Below are positions 38,262-48,176 of a stretch of 64,000 nt of DNA, in pieces (the stretch's first letter is position 1; the number at the start of each line of letters is the position of its first letter). The DNA is from Isochrysis galbana. Its lineage: Eukaryota; Haptophyta; Isochrysidales; Isochrysidaceae. The stretch covers positions 124,001 to 188,000 of the forward strand of contig CM030936.1 in NCBI GenBank assembly GCA_018136815.1. The letters are read 5' to 3'. Under the pieces are notes generated by a model, which saw nothing but the letters and a program-made list of their open reading frames with translations, made no database searches and had not been told where the DNA came from. The translations under genes and the position numbers were made by a program.

Positions 38262-38530
38262 CCCCACGCTCCTGCCCCACCCCCTTGCGCCTCCGCCCCC
38301 TGCCCCGCCCCCGCGCCCCCCTTGCCTTGCCTCGCTCGAGAGATGCCCCCGTCCCAACTCCCCCCCGCCCGCCCTTCGCGCGGCGGCGGCCCTCTCTCGT
38401 GATGAGAGCGCGCGAGCGACACTCGCTCGCTCTCTCTCCTCTCCGGACACGAAAAAAAAACTTTGAGACAAGAATAAGGAATACTTTACAATTCACAATA
38501 CACGCCCTAATCTCCGTTTGGCCTCAGGAG

Positions 38531-38713
38531 CCTAGATGGGAAATACGTATTTGCCGTATTTGGCCAGAGGCCAAATACATATGTATTTGGCTGTATTTGA
38601 AGCGCGTCCTGGGTTGTAGGCCTCGAATGTATTTGAAATGTACTTGGCCGGAGGCCAAATACATATGTATTTGGCTGTATTTGCAGGCTTCAGCACCGTA
38701 TTTCCCATCCAGG
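38531..38713. mobile_element. 183-bp MITE with 17-bp TIRs and 8-bp target duplication
   Basis: Ends CCTAGATGGGAAATACG and, inverted, CCTGGATGGGAAATACG (one mismatch). It is flanked on both sides by CTCAGGAG (38523-38530 and 38714-38721), an 8-bp direct repeat. Interior consists of repeated CAAATACAGCCAAATACAT and CATATGTATTTGGC hairpins. An 8-bp duplication points to the hAT superfamily. A truncated inverted relative lies at 20579-20724. Confidence 0.9.
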
Positions 38714-38739
38714 CTCAGGAGACAAGCAACAGGCCTACC

Positions 38740-38890
38740 CTCTACCCTCGAGCTGACTCCCCCCCCCATCCACCAACCCTGGTCGCCAGGCAGCCAGGGC
38801 GGTACCCATGACCGGCGAGGCAAGCGAGGGAGGGAGAGGCAGTGGGGGCCAGGGGCAAAGCCTGAGCCTCGGGCCTCGGCCTCCACTCCC
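38740..38890. repeat. Copy of a GC-rich dispersed repeat
   Basis: Shares CCTGGTCGCCAGGCA and GCGAGGCAAGCGAGGGAGGG words with 14980-15045 and with the reverse complement of 63660-63735. Confidence 0.45.
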
Positions 38891-38959
38891 ACTCCATCGA
38901 GACTGAGACTAATCTTATGCTTATGATTGGTCGCCATGGAGGGACTAACATCGTTCAGA

Positions 38960-39371
38960 GCGCTTAATATACGGCGAGGTGTTGCGCAACCTCACGTTCG
39001 GCCAAAGAGGTTGTGTCGTCCGAGGCGGAGGGGGCGTTGTGTGCGCGCGCGCCCGCTCGCTCGTCGAGCTCAAGCTCAAGCCACTAGAGCTCGACTCGGT
39101 CATCGCACAGTCGCGAGGTGCTCTCGTTCGGCCAGAGGGGTTGTGTCGTCCGAGGTGGAGGGGGTGTCGTGTGCGCGCGGTGGCGTTGTGCGCGCCCGCT
39201 CGCTCGTCGAGCTCAAGCCAGCCACTCGAGCTCGCAGTCGCGAGGTGTTGCGCAACCTCTCGTTCGGCCAGAGAGGTTGTGGGGGGAGGAGGGGGGCGTG
39301 GGCGTCGTGCGCGTGGCGCGTGAGTCGTGCGCGCCCGCTCGCTCGTTGACCTCAAGCCACTCGAGCTCGAC
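38960..39371. repeat. GC-rich tandem array, left part (~130-150-bp units)
   Basis: About three units built from GTTCGGCCAGAGGGGTTGTG, TCGTCCGAGGTGGAGGGGG, CGTGCGCGCG, CCGCTCGCTCGTCGAGCTCA and CTCGACTCGGTCATCGCACA. The array continues at 42190 after the inserted element. Open frames across it are GC artefacts. Confidence 0.9.
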
Positions 39372-39598
39372 TAACCCCTTACAGAAAGATGGTCCAAAAT
39401 CTCAAAAAGCTTGTTTGGAGAGATGGTTGACATGTACACCAAAGCTTGCCGGAAAGCTTGTCCAATCTATGGTCGGAATGAGAATGGCACCAAAGCTCGA
39501 TAAAGCTCGGTCGGGCCTTATTTATGGAAAGCTAGTTATCTATTTATGGTACGTTCCCGTCCCGACTGTATGACAATACCTTCTTGTGCTACTCATCA

Positions 39599-41864
39599 AC
39601 TATCAGTAAACTGATAGGGTCATGGAGCGCGCGCCGCCGCCCTCCCTCGCTGCCGCTGCCCTCGCCGAGATGGACGAAGGTTTGAGTGACACCCCGCTGT
39701 CGCCGAATCGACCGCGACAGGACGACCCTCCCAGCCAGGTGGGCATAGGAGCCAGCCTGCCACGCCCGCGGACCACCGCGAACGCCACGAACAAGGCTGC
39801 CATGCTGGCAGCAGCCAGCATACAGCACACCTCCAACACAACACACAGCCACACCAGTCACACCACACCAGTGGGACGCTTCCAAAGGGAAGGCCTCCGG
39901 GCTGGGACCCTACATAACCGCGGTACCGCCCTCGCGCTCCGGCGCGAGGGGCCGGCCCGGCACCATCTTCAGCAGAACCCCAATGGGGAAATGCCGCACC
40001 ACAACAAGGGGTTGAACAAAGAGCAGTCAGGACCCCCCAGCACGGGGCACAGGAGCAAAAAGGGAGGCAGACCAGGAGGGATGCCCCCCAACGCCCCCGA
40101 AGGCCAAACGGACAAGCGAGCCACGGGCGCGCGAACGTCGCAAGTGGCACAGGCCCAGGAGGCCCACCACAACAAACACCAACTTGAGAGAGAGCATACA
40201 CAAAGAACAATCCACACGGAACCCTCGGTAGGGGGAGACAACATTGCGGAAACATCGAGCCATATGGACGCCCGAGAGACGAAAGCCTATTCAAGGCTAA
40301 CCCCACCCGCCGCCTTGGCCACACAGGTGGCCCTCCTTGACGAAGACTTAGAGCCCGAACCCGAGGGGGAGGCCGAATTCCCGGACTCCCACAAGATCAT
40401 TATCACCTTTACGGCATACGAGAAAGGGCACAAGGCCAAAGACGAAGAGGTCCTCGGCGCGATCGTCGCGCACCTAAACAAGCTGGAGGGCGTAGACCTC
40501 GAGCCCGAATTTCTATCCAAGAGCGCCTCCGGCCCTTGGGAGATTCTCGTCACGGCGGATTGCGCCAATCAATTCCGCGAAGAATACAAAGATGTGGCGG
40601 ACTTTCGCAAGGCGGGTATTCCCTGCCCGATCGCGGTCAAGTATCAAACACTCGACGAAAAATTCAAAGAAATCCCGCGGGCATCCAACAAGGCATTGGC
40701 CAGCGCGTTTAAAGACGCCTCAGCGCACCTAGTGGTGCGCAACTACAAGTTTGAGCTGAAAAACTACATAACAATTAGCTCGCTCGCCAAAGCGGTCGAG
40801 AACCAAGGCTTCTTCTTCCTCCAAGGCAACCAAGAGCGCACCAAGATCCTCACCAAAGAGGGGATCCTTGTAACACAGGGTAAGAAGGAAGTCTACCATC
40901 TGTACGTTGCTCCGAAGCACGGAACGTTCGCTTCTTTCGACTTTCCGCGCAAAATCATGCTCACCGTCAACGGGGCTCCCTTCCCCATCGAGTACTCCGT
41001 CCGCAACTGCCGCGAGCTTGGCGGCGACATAAAGAACCTGAGCATCCACGCGGGGCCTAAGGGCTGCAAAGGATATAACAAAGGCTACGCCATGGCGTTC
41101 CATCCCCCCTTGCGCATCTGCGTGTGCGAGGAAGAAAAAGCCGCGCGACTCGAGCGCGAGGAACGCAAGCGCGCGGCCCCGCCGAAGATGACTATCCAAG
41201 AAGCCATGAACCCGAATGCCACGGAGCTGTGCAAGCGATTTCCGAACGGGAAATGCCCCATGAACATCATGGGCAAGGCATGCAACCGCTCGCACGAGTA
41301 CCCGGGCGCATGGAAAGACGGCATATGCATGATAGTCTGCGCGTTCCCGCGCGCGAGCGCCGGAACCCCAGGGAAGCAACCCAAGAGCGGATTCTGCGCC
41401 TTGGGCGCCGAATGCCGCTACATGCACAAGTGCGCGCAGCACGCGCGCGACCTAGGCCGCGCTAACCTTCTCATTATATATGCGCTCACATTCGACTCCA
41501 CTTGCGGATACCCAGGTGAGGGGCCGGTCACGATCGTCTCCTACAACATGAATGGCGCCGGACACGGCGCCTTAGGCTCGGTGCTCGCCCAGGCGAGGAA
41601 AGCTAGAGTGGACGTCATGCTACTCCAAGAGCTGCACGCCTACGCCGACGGTAGGCACCATCGAGCATGCATGACCGCCAAGGCCCTGGGGTGGCAGATG
41701 GTACACGTAGCGCACCCGAGCCGAACCCCGGATACCGAAGACAAAGGAATGAAGGGGGGAAGGGGAGGAGGTGGAGGAAAGGGAAGTTAAGGGCGGTGGC
41801 GGCAGGGATGGGGAAGTACCCTAGTCTAGTAGGTGTGTAGCCCGGAATCTTCAGATGTTTTTTT
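39599..41864 (+). mobile_element. Internally deleted LINE copy with 18-bp target duplication
   Basis: TTCTTGTGCTACTCATCA stands at 39581-39598 and again at 41865-41882, flanking the copy. The 5' end has a hairpin TATCAGT-AA-ACTGATA, shared with a minus-strand copy starting near 55068. The 3' end is GTAGGTGTGTAGCCCGGAAT and CTTCAGATG followed by T's, shared with 10681-10718. It carries ORF1 and the start of an endonuclease but no reverse transcriptase, so it is a deletion derivative with both ends kept, probably mobilised in trans. Confidence 0.85.
39622..41790 (+). CDS. LINE polyprotein: ORF1-like with zinc fingers plus truncated endonuclease
   Basis: 722 codons from ATG 39622. Residues 1-~240 are Pro/His/Arg-rich and disordered. 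~255-480 form an RNA-binding-like globular region (KIIITFTAYEKGHKAKDEEV, HLNKLEGVDLEPEF). ~525-615 hold two or three CCCH-type zinc fingers (CKRFPNGKCPMN..CNRSHEYPG; CALGAECRYMHKC). From ~640 an exonuclease/endonuclease/phosphatase (APE-type) domain begins (IVSYNMNGAGH, ARVDVMLLQELHAYADG) but stops after ~70 residues at a Gly-rich tail and TAA. ORF1 and endonuclease in one frame is unusual for L1-like elements, in which they are separate. The protein could bind its own RNA but not reverse-transcribe. Confidence 0.8.
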   Translation: MERAPPPSLAAAALAEMDEGLSDTPLSPNRPRQDDPPSQVGIGASLPRPRTTANATNKAAMLAAASIQHTSNTTHSHTSHTTPVGRFQREGLRAGTLHNRGTALALRREGPARHHLQQNPNGEMPHHNKGLNKEQSGPPSTGHRSKKGGRPGGMPPNAPEGQTDKRATGARTSQVAQAQEAHHNKHQLEREHTQRTIHTEPSVGGDNIAETSSHMDARETKAYSRLTPPAALATQVALLDEDLEPEPEGEAEFPDSHKIIITFTAYEKGHKAKDEEVLGAIVAHLNKLEGVDLEPEFLSKSASGPWEILVTADCANQFREEYKDVADFRKAGIPCPIAVKYQTLDEKFKEIPRASNKALASAFKDASAHLVVRNYKFELKNYITISSLAKAVENQGFFFLQGNQERTKILTKEGILVTQGKKEVYHLYVAPKHGTFASFDFPRKIMLTVNGAPFPIEYSVRNCRELGGDIKNLSIHAGPKGCKGYNKGYAMAFHPPLRICVCEEEKAARLEREERKRAAPPKMTIQEAMNPNATELCKRFPNGKCPMNIMGKACNRSHEYPGAWKDGICMIVCAFPRASAGTPGKQPKSGFCALGAECRYMHKCAQHARDLGRANLLIIYALTFDSTCGYPGEGPVTIVSYNMNGAGHGALGSVLAQARKARVDVMLLQELHAYADGRHHRACMTAKALGWQMVHVAHPSRTPDTEDKGMKGGRGGGGGKGS

Positions 41865-42189
41865 TTCTTGTGCTACTCATCACACTTCATACTCTATGAG
41901 ACTGTATGATAACTCTCTCCTCTCTTGCAATGACAACTTGCGGCGCCGCTGCGCCTTTGCGCCTCTGCTCGCCTCTCGAACTCGGGCCACGGGCCACGGC
42001 TCTCGACTCTCGACTTGCGCCTGCAGCGCGCGGACGCGCGGAGGCCTGGAGCCTGGGGGCCGAGCGCTGCGCGCCCGAAAAGCTTGCTCATAGATGGCTT
42101 GCCACATCAGCAAAGCTTGCCATCTAGATTGAGATTGTTGGCTTCAGCAAAGCTTGCAACAATAGATGCCATCTTTCTGTAAGGGGTTA

Positions 42190-42910
42190 AGCTCGACTTG
42201 GTCATCGCACAGTCGCGAGGTGTTGCGTAACCTCTCGTTCGGCCAGAGGGGGGGTTGTGTCGTCCGAGGTGGCGTGGGCGTCGTGCGCGCGGCATGTGGG
42301 CATCGTGCGCGCACCCGCTTGCTCGTCGAGCTCAAGCCACTAGAGCTCGGTCATCGCACAGTCGAGAGGTGTTGCGCAACCTCTCGTTCGGCCAGAGGGG
42401 TTGTGTCGTCCGAGGTGGAGGGGGCGTGGGCGTCGTGCGCGCGGCGGGTGGGCGTCGTGCGCGCGCCCGCTCGCTCGTCGAGCTCAAGCCACTAGAGCTC
42501 GACTCGGTCATCGCACAGTCGCGAGGCGCAACCTCTCGTTCGGCCAGAGGGGTTGTGTCGTCCGAGATGGAGGGGGCGTGGGCGTCGTGCGCGGCGTGTG
42601 GGCGTCGTGCGCGCGCCCGCTCGCTCGTCGAGCTCAAGCCACTAGAGCTCGACTCGGTCATCGCACAGTCGCGAGGCGCAACCTCTCGTTCGGCCAGAGG
42701 GGTTGTGTCGTCCGAGATGGAGGGGGCGTGGGCGTCGTGCGCGGCGTGTGGGCGTCGTGCGCGTGCCCGCTCGCTCGTCCAGCTCAAACCACTAGAGCTC
42801 GACTCGGTCATCGAGGGGGCGTGGGCGTCGTGCGCGCGCCCGCTCGCTCGTCGAGCTCAAGCCACTAGAGCTCGACTCGGTCATCGCACAGTCGAGAGGT
42901 GTTGCGACAC
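42190..42910. repeat. GC-rich tandem array, right part
   Basis: Five or so further units of the array at 38960-39371. The units at 42530-42655 and 42656-42781 are almost identical, indicating recent expansion; the last is partly deleted. Confidence 0.9.
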
Positions 42911-42974
42911 GGCGCCCTCCGGGGGGACACGCGTCGCGGGAAGCAGGGAATGTTACGCTAGTCTGCATTTAATT

Positions 42975-43065
42975 TTAAAATAACGCTATGTGTACAACTG
43001 TGGACATTCGATCGCTCAATTCGACTCATGTCCCACATTTGACGGAACGACACCTTCACCCCATC
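42975..43065. repeat. Dispersed repeat, inverted copy at 62179-62260
   Basis: ACAACTGTGGACATTCGATC, GCTCAATTCGACT and TTGACGGAACGACACCT match the reverse complement of 62179-62260. A weaker relative is at 34976-35030. Confidence 0.7.
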
Positions 43066-43603
43066 CACTGTGCCCTCCTCCGTTCGTACTTCACATGTCA
43101 TTACCATGCACAGCCTCCCCACACCAACACACACAGCAGCCACAACCCCTCATCACTCAGCACAACCACATGGTAGCGGAGGCGTGTCGTCCACGCCCTC
43201 CCATCCAGCACCACCCTCCCACCTCCCCACCGCCGACGCCCCTGACCCGCCAGCATCCGACCAGCCGACCAGCCCATGACTTCTCACACCACCCAGCAAC
43301 ATCAACACCCAGTTTCCAACCAGCCACATCACCCAGCTCCTCCCACTGCCACGCCAGCCCAGCCCCTGTTCTACTCCCCCTTCCCACACCTTGCCAGGCC
43401 CTCTTCTCTCTTCTCCCCCGCCCAACCCCTTCCACTCGCCGCCCCCATCCTCCGCAAGCCTGCCCTGGTCTAGCTGCGACGGCTCAGCGAGCGAGCGCAA
43501 GCACAGAAGGTCAGCCGCGAGGCCGGTGAAGGGGGCAGACCCAAGTGGGAGTGACCCACACCTTGCTCCATCGCTGCAGCCATGCGGCTGAGCGAGGCGG
43601 ACT
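43066..43603. other. Pro/His-coding-like CA/CC-rich stretch, no gene
   Basis: Low-complexity CCAC/CACC sequence gives long but meaningless Pro-rich frames. No support for a protein. Confidence 0.5.
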
Positions 43604-43988
43604 GCGGAGCGCGGAGAGACCCCCCACGAGATATCTTGGGACCGAAAAATGTTTTGGACGAATCTTCCTGCCGTCGGCCGAGGAGAGGCGGACGGAGAGA
43701 GAGAGAGAGAGAGAGAGTCTCGCAGAGCGACTGCAGAACGAGAAGTCGAAGTCATGCCGGTTTATTACCTTAAACGAGCCAACAATTATAGTAACAGCAA
43801 AAACAAAATTCGAATCGCAAATTTCGAGACCAAAATCTGCAAACCTGGACTTGAGACCATGGGGAATCCGAATCTGTGTGTCTTGTGCGTCAGTGGCAAC
43901 ACGGAGAACTGTCCAATTGAAATTGTGAGCGCGTACCTTACACGAATATTCATGCCTATACAGCCTTCAGATGGGCAGGAATACAACA
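43604..43988 (-). repeat. Solo LTR fragment of the gypsy element
   Basis: Nearly identical to 22838-23218, including the (GA)n microsatellite, and ends exactly at the TG terminus (…ATACAACA). The other side breaks off at GCGGAGCGCGGAG, so it is truncated there. Confidence 0.8.
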
Positions 43989-44128
43989 CACGCCCCCCAG
44001 CATATCCCCCACCCATGCCCGGAGCTGGATCTCCAAGGCCCCTGCCCTCTGAGGGCGACGGGGCCCCACTAGCTCGTCGTCCCCTCGCCATGCTTTCGTG
44101 GCGAGTTGGGCTCTAGAGACTAGAGACG

Positions 44129-44149
44129 CCCCCCCCCCCCCCCCCCCCC
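44129..44149. repeat. Poly-C tract
   Basis: Uninterrupted C run of ~21. The 44150-44380 stretch beyond shows no gene and is the 3' flank of the oxygenase gene. Confidence 0.9.
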
Positions 44150-44380
44150 GCCCAAATCGGCTCGTTGGCCACGCCTTAAGTATAGTTTTTTGTTAAAGAG
44201 TGCACCTCACCGTCCCCAACGCAAGTTGTGTTGTAGACCAGACAGCACGCAACTACAATCTTGTTCGGAATCCCAATGAGTTATGTTTTGGGGTTTTATT
44301 TTGACCGAACCCAGAATTTCGACTTTTCCAGCAAAACCATATACAGAAGACAGAAGGTGCCACCTACAGCCCAAACAGTC

Positions 44381-46183
44381 TTATTTGATCTTGCTCTTGC
44401 TCTTGCTCTTCTCCATGCTGCCGCTGTCCTTCGCCGCGGCAGAAGCTACGGTTCCCGACGTGTTCCATGTAGATGCTCGCCTCTTTGCCATGTCCTTCAT
44501 GACGTCGATGGCGGTGAAGACTACACCGACGACCATCAAGATAGCAAAAGCCATCCCGGAGGTCTGCGTGCACGGCGGAAAAGAATTCTCATCCGCAGGT
44601 GGGCATGAGGATAGTGAGAGAGCGTCTCCTGGCTGTTTAGCACACAGAAAGACGATTTGCCTGCGCAAGTGTGATGAGTTGAGCATGGCTCGTACCTCCT
44701 TGAACATGACCAGCAATGGCCGGAAGTTCGTTTTGTTTTGATGAGCGGATTGGTGATTATTCACTTCGAACTTTGTCGCATGTGGATAAACGTGCGAACT
44801 GAGCCTGTATGCCTCCAACACAAGACTGATACGATATTCTTGAGCTCCACTTCCCGAAGGGTCCCCTCTCGCGTCCTATGGACAAAAGCAAGAAAAGCAA
44901 GCTGGCGAGACGATGATGGAACTGCTCTTCCAAAGTTGTGGTCGTTTGCGTAGAGATACGCGCAATGATTGCACAGCAACCGCTGCCACGTCTCTCCCTA
45001 TTCCCTACCTATATCAGTGTAACATGCATTCAATGCCCGAAGTCGGGTTTCAGTGTCGCGGCTTACCTTTGATACCCAGGGGCGAGTGCTCCGCCAACTC
45101 GAGACTGAATGGAAAGCGTCACCACGGAATACCACGAGGGTGTTCTCCTGCGGACGTACTACCGCCTGTGCAGTGATGACCATTTGAAGTACCTCATGAG
45201 TCGCAAGCCAGGATTTCGGGATGTGGGGTACGTGTCTGACGCTTTGCGACTTTCCCTTCAACTCTATGGAATTCTGGTGGTGTTGCAGCACTCACGTTTG
45301 GCTCAGGCAAATGCTCTTCGGCAGCTGCAGCAGTACCGAGGCTGGACTCCCATAGTGAGAGCGTCCCGCCCTCCTGCGCATCAGGTTCGGGAATAGTTGA
45401 ATCAAGTCTTCGCTGGATCTCATCTTGTGACCCATTCCCATCGGAGCTGCTGTCTTACTCGATGGCTTGGCCTTGGAGCAAGCACGCGCTGAGCACGCCA
45501 TTATGCATGGCGCACCATGTCCGCTGGCGTGTGGAGATAGAGCACAGTTACAGAATACGCATTGTACAGCCTTGCCGAGTCAACGCTGACTGTGTCGTCC
45601 AAGTGCACACTGACCGCCGGATCAGCGACATTCTCAGACGGCGGAATAATAAGGACATTTAGCACAAACGCATTCGCCTCGGGGTCTCGTACGCTTTCGA
45701 AGAACGGGACAAGGAACGCGTACGCCCCGTCATCCTCGTCTGACAATCGGTGTGCTCCATCGGCGCTGAACTTGAGCACCAAGCCTGCGGTCCATCCGGG
45801 TGGTGAAACACGAGAGGGGATGATCGTGGTGGTGAGGAGGCGCGGAGGATATTATTCTATCAGCTAGGTCTGCAAACTCTGCGGGCACCAGCGGGGAATG
45901 AGTCCGCATAGTGTGGGCGTTGACAAGCACCTCGCGTATTCTTGAAACCCTTGCCGAGAGGCTGTGCTTTCACATCGGGAAGGAGTTCCTGCACCCCAGC
46001 CTGAAGAGCACGGAGCTCCTCCGGAGAGAAGGCCTGGCGACGCGTGGTGAGGAGCGGCTGCGAGGCGGAGCAAGCGTTGACGTGCTGGTTGAGCAAGTAT
46101 CGCGATGCCTGTCGGCAGCCAAAATAGAGGGCAACGAGGAGAAGAGGCAGCTTACTAGACGAGCCTTTGCTCGAATCCGCCAT
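44381..46183 (-). CDS. 2OG-Fe(II) oxygenase-family protein, membrane-anchored, five exons
   Basis: Model: exons 46183-45931, 45784-45516, 45373-45296, 45165-45067, 44875-44381 (~397 aa); donors GTGCTT, GTGCGC, GTGAGT, GTAAGC and AG acceptors all keep frame. Residues ~12-30 are a signal anchor (LPLLLVALYFGCRQASRYL). The oxygenase core reads GLVLKFSADGAHRLSDE, FVLNVLIIPPS, VHLDDTV (H-x-D iron ligands), VLYLHTPADM|EGGTLSLWE, NTLVVFRGDAFHSV (distal His) and RISLVLEAYR (2-oxoglutarate Arg). This is the order of a DSBH oxygenase; HxD, H and R are all present only after splicing, which supports the model. A C-terminal hydrophobic segment (MAFAILMVVGVVFTAIDVM) precedes a Lys/Ser tail. A further 63-bp in-frame intron in exon 5 (GTACGA...AACAG) is possible. 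Substrate unknown. Confidence 0.8.
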
Positions 46184-46692
46184 TCTGGTTGACCTTGTCC
46201 CCTTCGGCCAGCCTTACACAGAAGAAGATCAAACACCCTTTCCTCGCTCTTCCCTTCACCCTCCCCCCTCCCCCCCCCTTTTTTTGCCCTGTAGACTCCC
46301 CCCTCTTGGTGCTGTCCTCGCCTCCCCACACAATCTTGTTGATGAAGCCCTCCTCTCTCTCCCGCAAGAGAACAGATCGTCTATGTAATAAGTCACATCT
46401 TCCCTTAGGGAAACATGTTGTCTTTCTCCCCGGGAAGAATCTGTGCCACGCGACAACCGCCACGTGTGGTCAATTTCTGATGAGGGACAGGGAAAGAGGG
46501 GGAGATATATAGAAAGGGGGGTTCACGTAAATATCTCCGGGCGCCGCCGCGCCCACAAACGATAAAGTAGTTGACGGGCAGAGAGAGAGAGAGAGAGGAG
46601 GCTGCTGGGCCGAGACAGGAAAAGGCGATGTGCAACTCATCGAAGTTTTCTTGTTCTACCACCCCCCCCCCCAGATTTTGAGGCGAAATTCA
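46184..46692. other. Upstream region of the oxygenase gene
   Basis: No gene seen. CT-rich tract 46240-46310 and an (AG)n microsatellite near 46579-46598 on the plus strand. A poly-C run at 46663. Confidence 0.4.
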
Positions 46693-46965
46693 AATACAAG
46701 TAGGTGGTACAAAAAATAGTCGAACGCGAACGCAACTCAAACTTTTTGACCGTTTGAACATAGTCAACTACCTACTACTCCCTTGACCCCCAAAGTGAAC
46801 ACTGTGGAAAACACTGACAATTTTCCTCGCGCGGCGCTCAACACCTCGCGGCTGTGCCGCGAACACACCCAACTCAAGGCGCGCGACAATGAACACCCGT
46901 CAACTACATACTCACCCCCCCTAAAAAAGTGAACGCGCGTATTATTTTTACCACTTACTTGTATT
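46693..46965. mobile_element. Small MITE-like inverted-repeat element (~273 bp)
   Basis: AATACAAGTAGGTGGTA at the left and, inverted, AATACAAGTAAGTGGTA at the right (one mismatch), both followed by A-rich sequence. Interior carries two diverged copies of GTCAACTACNTACT...AGTGAAC. No clear target duplication. Confidence 0.4.
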
Positions 46966-47448
46966 AGCGGCGATTCCCTCGTAAAAGGAGTTCTGAGATT
47001 CTGGGCCCTCCCATAGCGATTTTAGAGGGGTTTCGCGGTCGCCGGGGCACCTTTCACCCGTCGGGCGGTCGGGCGAGGGCTCCGGGCCCTAGATGTTAAA
47101 CACAGGAACAGTGTGTTTCTACAAGAGCCAAACACAGCCGTGTTTCACTGTGTTTCAAACCCGGACGGCCCGGAGCCGGCAAGCCGGCCCGCGCGGGCTC
47201 AGGGCTAGCGCGGGCGGAGGCCGGAGGCATGTTGTGGTGCCCGGCGCACTCACTTTCGCATTTCCCCATCCTCTATCCTCTATCGTACATCTATAAAATC
47301 CTCCTCATCTTCATTCAACTACATTTAACGATCACAATCACAATCACATACGTGGATGCTGCTAGCTACTAGCTACTATGACGTATGACATGTGACATAT
47401 GACGTATGAGCATATGACAAACAAAACGCAAATATCGAAATCTCATTT
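46966..47448. other. Intergenic, no gene seen
   Basis: Contains ACACAG/GTGTTT inverted words (47096-47160) and a TGACGTATGACATGTGACAT simple repeat at 47378-47420. Confidence 0.4.
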
Positions 47449-48140
47449 TCATTTCATCAACTTTCGCAGAAGCTCTTGGCTTGGAGTGCAACTGTCATCA
47501 GCCATCCAATCATCTTCCGCATCACTATCGTCGTCACTCTCCCACTTCACCACATCGGGAGACCAGCTTGCATCTTGAACGTGGAGCTGTGTGTGCATGG
47601 ACTCGTGACAAAAAACTAATTTATCTGCTGTCTTATGGCTCATCCGAGACCGATTGGCGCAATGTATTTGGCCATAGACGGACCAATTTCGTTCATTCAG
47701 CCGCCGACGCTGCCGCTGGCTGCGCTAAAACTTGTTCGCCTGACTCGCCCGCCCTGGCCCGTCGTGGCCTGCCCATCCCTCTGACCAGCCCCTCCTCCCC
47801 CTGGGCCCCCCTGATCAGGACCCCCAGCCAGCTCCAGTCGACTGGCAGGGGCTCGAGAGCCAGCGAGGGAGAGGCAAGAGGGGCCAGGGCCATGCCCCAA
47901 CCTCACCTGCCCCCTGAGCTGCGCTCCCAGGCCCCTGCCGGCCTCCTGGGGACCTGAAGAGGGGCCGCAGGCGCGCGCCATGGGCCCCCGCCGCAGGGAA
48001 GAGAGGAGGAAAAGGGAAGAGGGAGGGGAGGGGGGAGCGGCAGCTCTCCCCTCCGGCAGAAACGTGTCTTCTCGCCCCGTTTGGGTAAGAGAAGACGGGG
48101 GCGCCAGAGCCAGGAGGGAAGGGCCGCGGCTCGCCGCGGC
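47449..48140. repeat. Inverted copy of the 13.6-14.7 kb repeat region
   Basis: 47449-47570 (minus) encodes WESDDDSDAEDDWMADD as at 14640, and 47740-48140 is the inverse of 13680-14090. It adjoins the LTR-like repeat 48177-48763, itself the inverse of 1844-2430. Composite of old repeats. Confidence 0.65.
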
Positions 48141-48176
48141 CACTCGCTTCGGCGACTGAGCGAGAGCGAGAGCGAA

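Larger units (their letters stand above)
39364..42197. mobile_element. 2.8-kb hAT-like element: 21-bp TIRs, 8-bp target duplication, LINE inside
   Basis: 39372-39392 (TAACCCCTTACAGAAAG...) is the perfect 21-bp inverse of 42169-42189. Immediately outside lies the direct repeat AGCTCGAC at 39364-39371 and 42190-42197. Removing the insert with one AGCTCGAC restores a normal repeat unit (...GAGCTCGACT-TGGTCATCGC...) of the surrounding array, so the boundaries are secure. No transposase is present. The ~550 bp not belonging to the LINE contains repeated AAGCTTG words. An 8-bp duplication suggests hAT; other 8-bp-duplicating superfamilies are possible. Confidence 0.9.

Noticed and set aside
39620-40324. 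Minus-strand frame opposite the LINE ORF
   Set aside because: Mirror of the coding strand; Cys/Gly/Trp-rich with no protein texture, while the plus strand has zinc fingers and an endonuclease start.
42255-42983. Long Arg/Ala-rich open frames across the tandem array (also 38927-39573)
   Set aside because: They follow the ~130-bp GC-rich repeat unit and occur on both strands; composition artefacts.
42990-43529. Pro/His-rich plus-strand protein
   Set aside because: Low-complexity CCA/CAC sequence, no conserved texture, overlaps a dispersed repeat.
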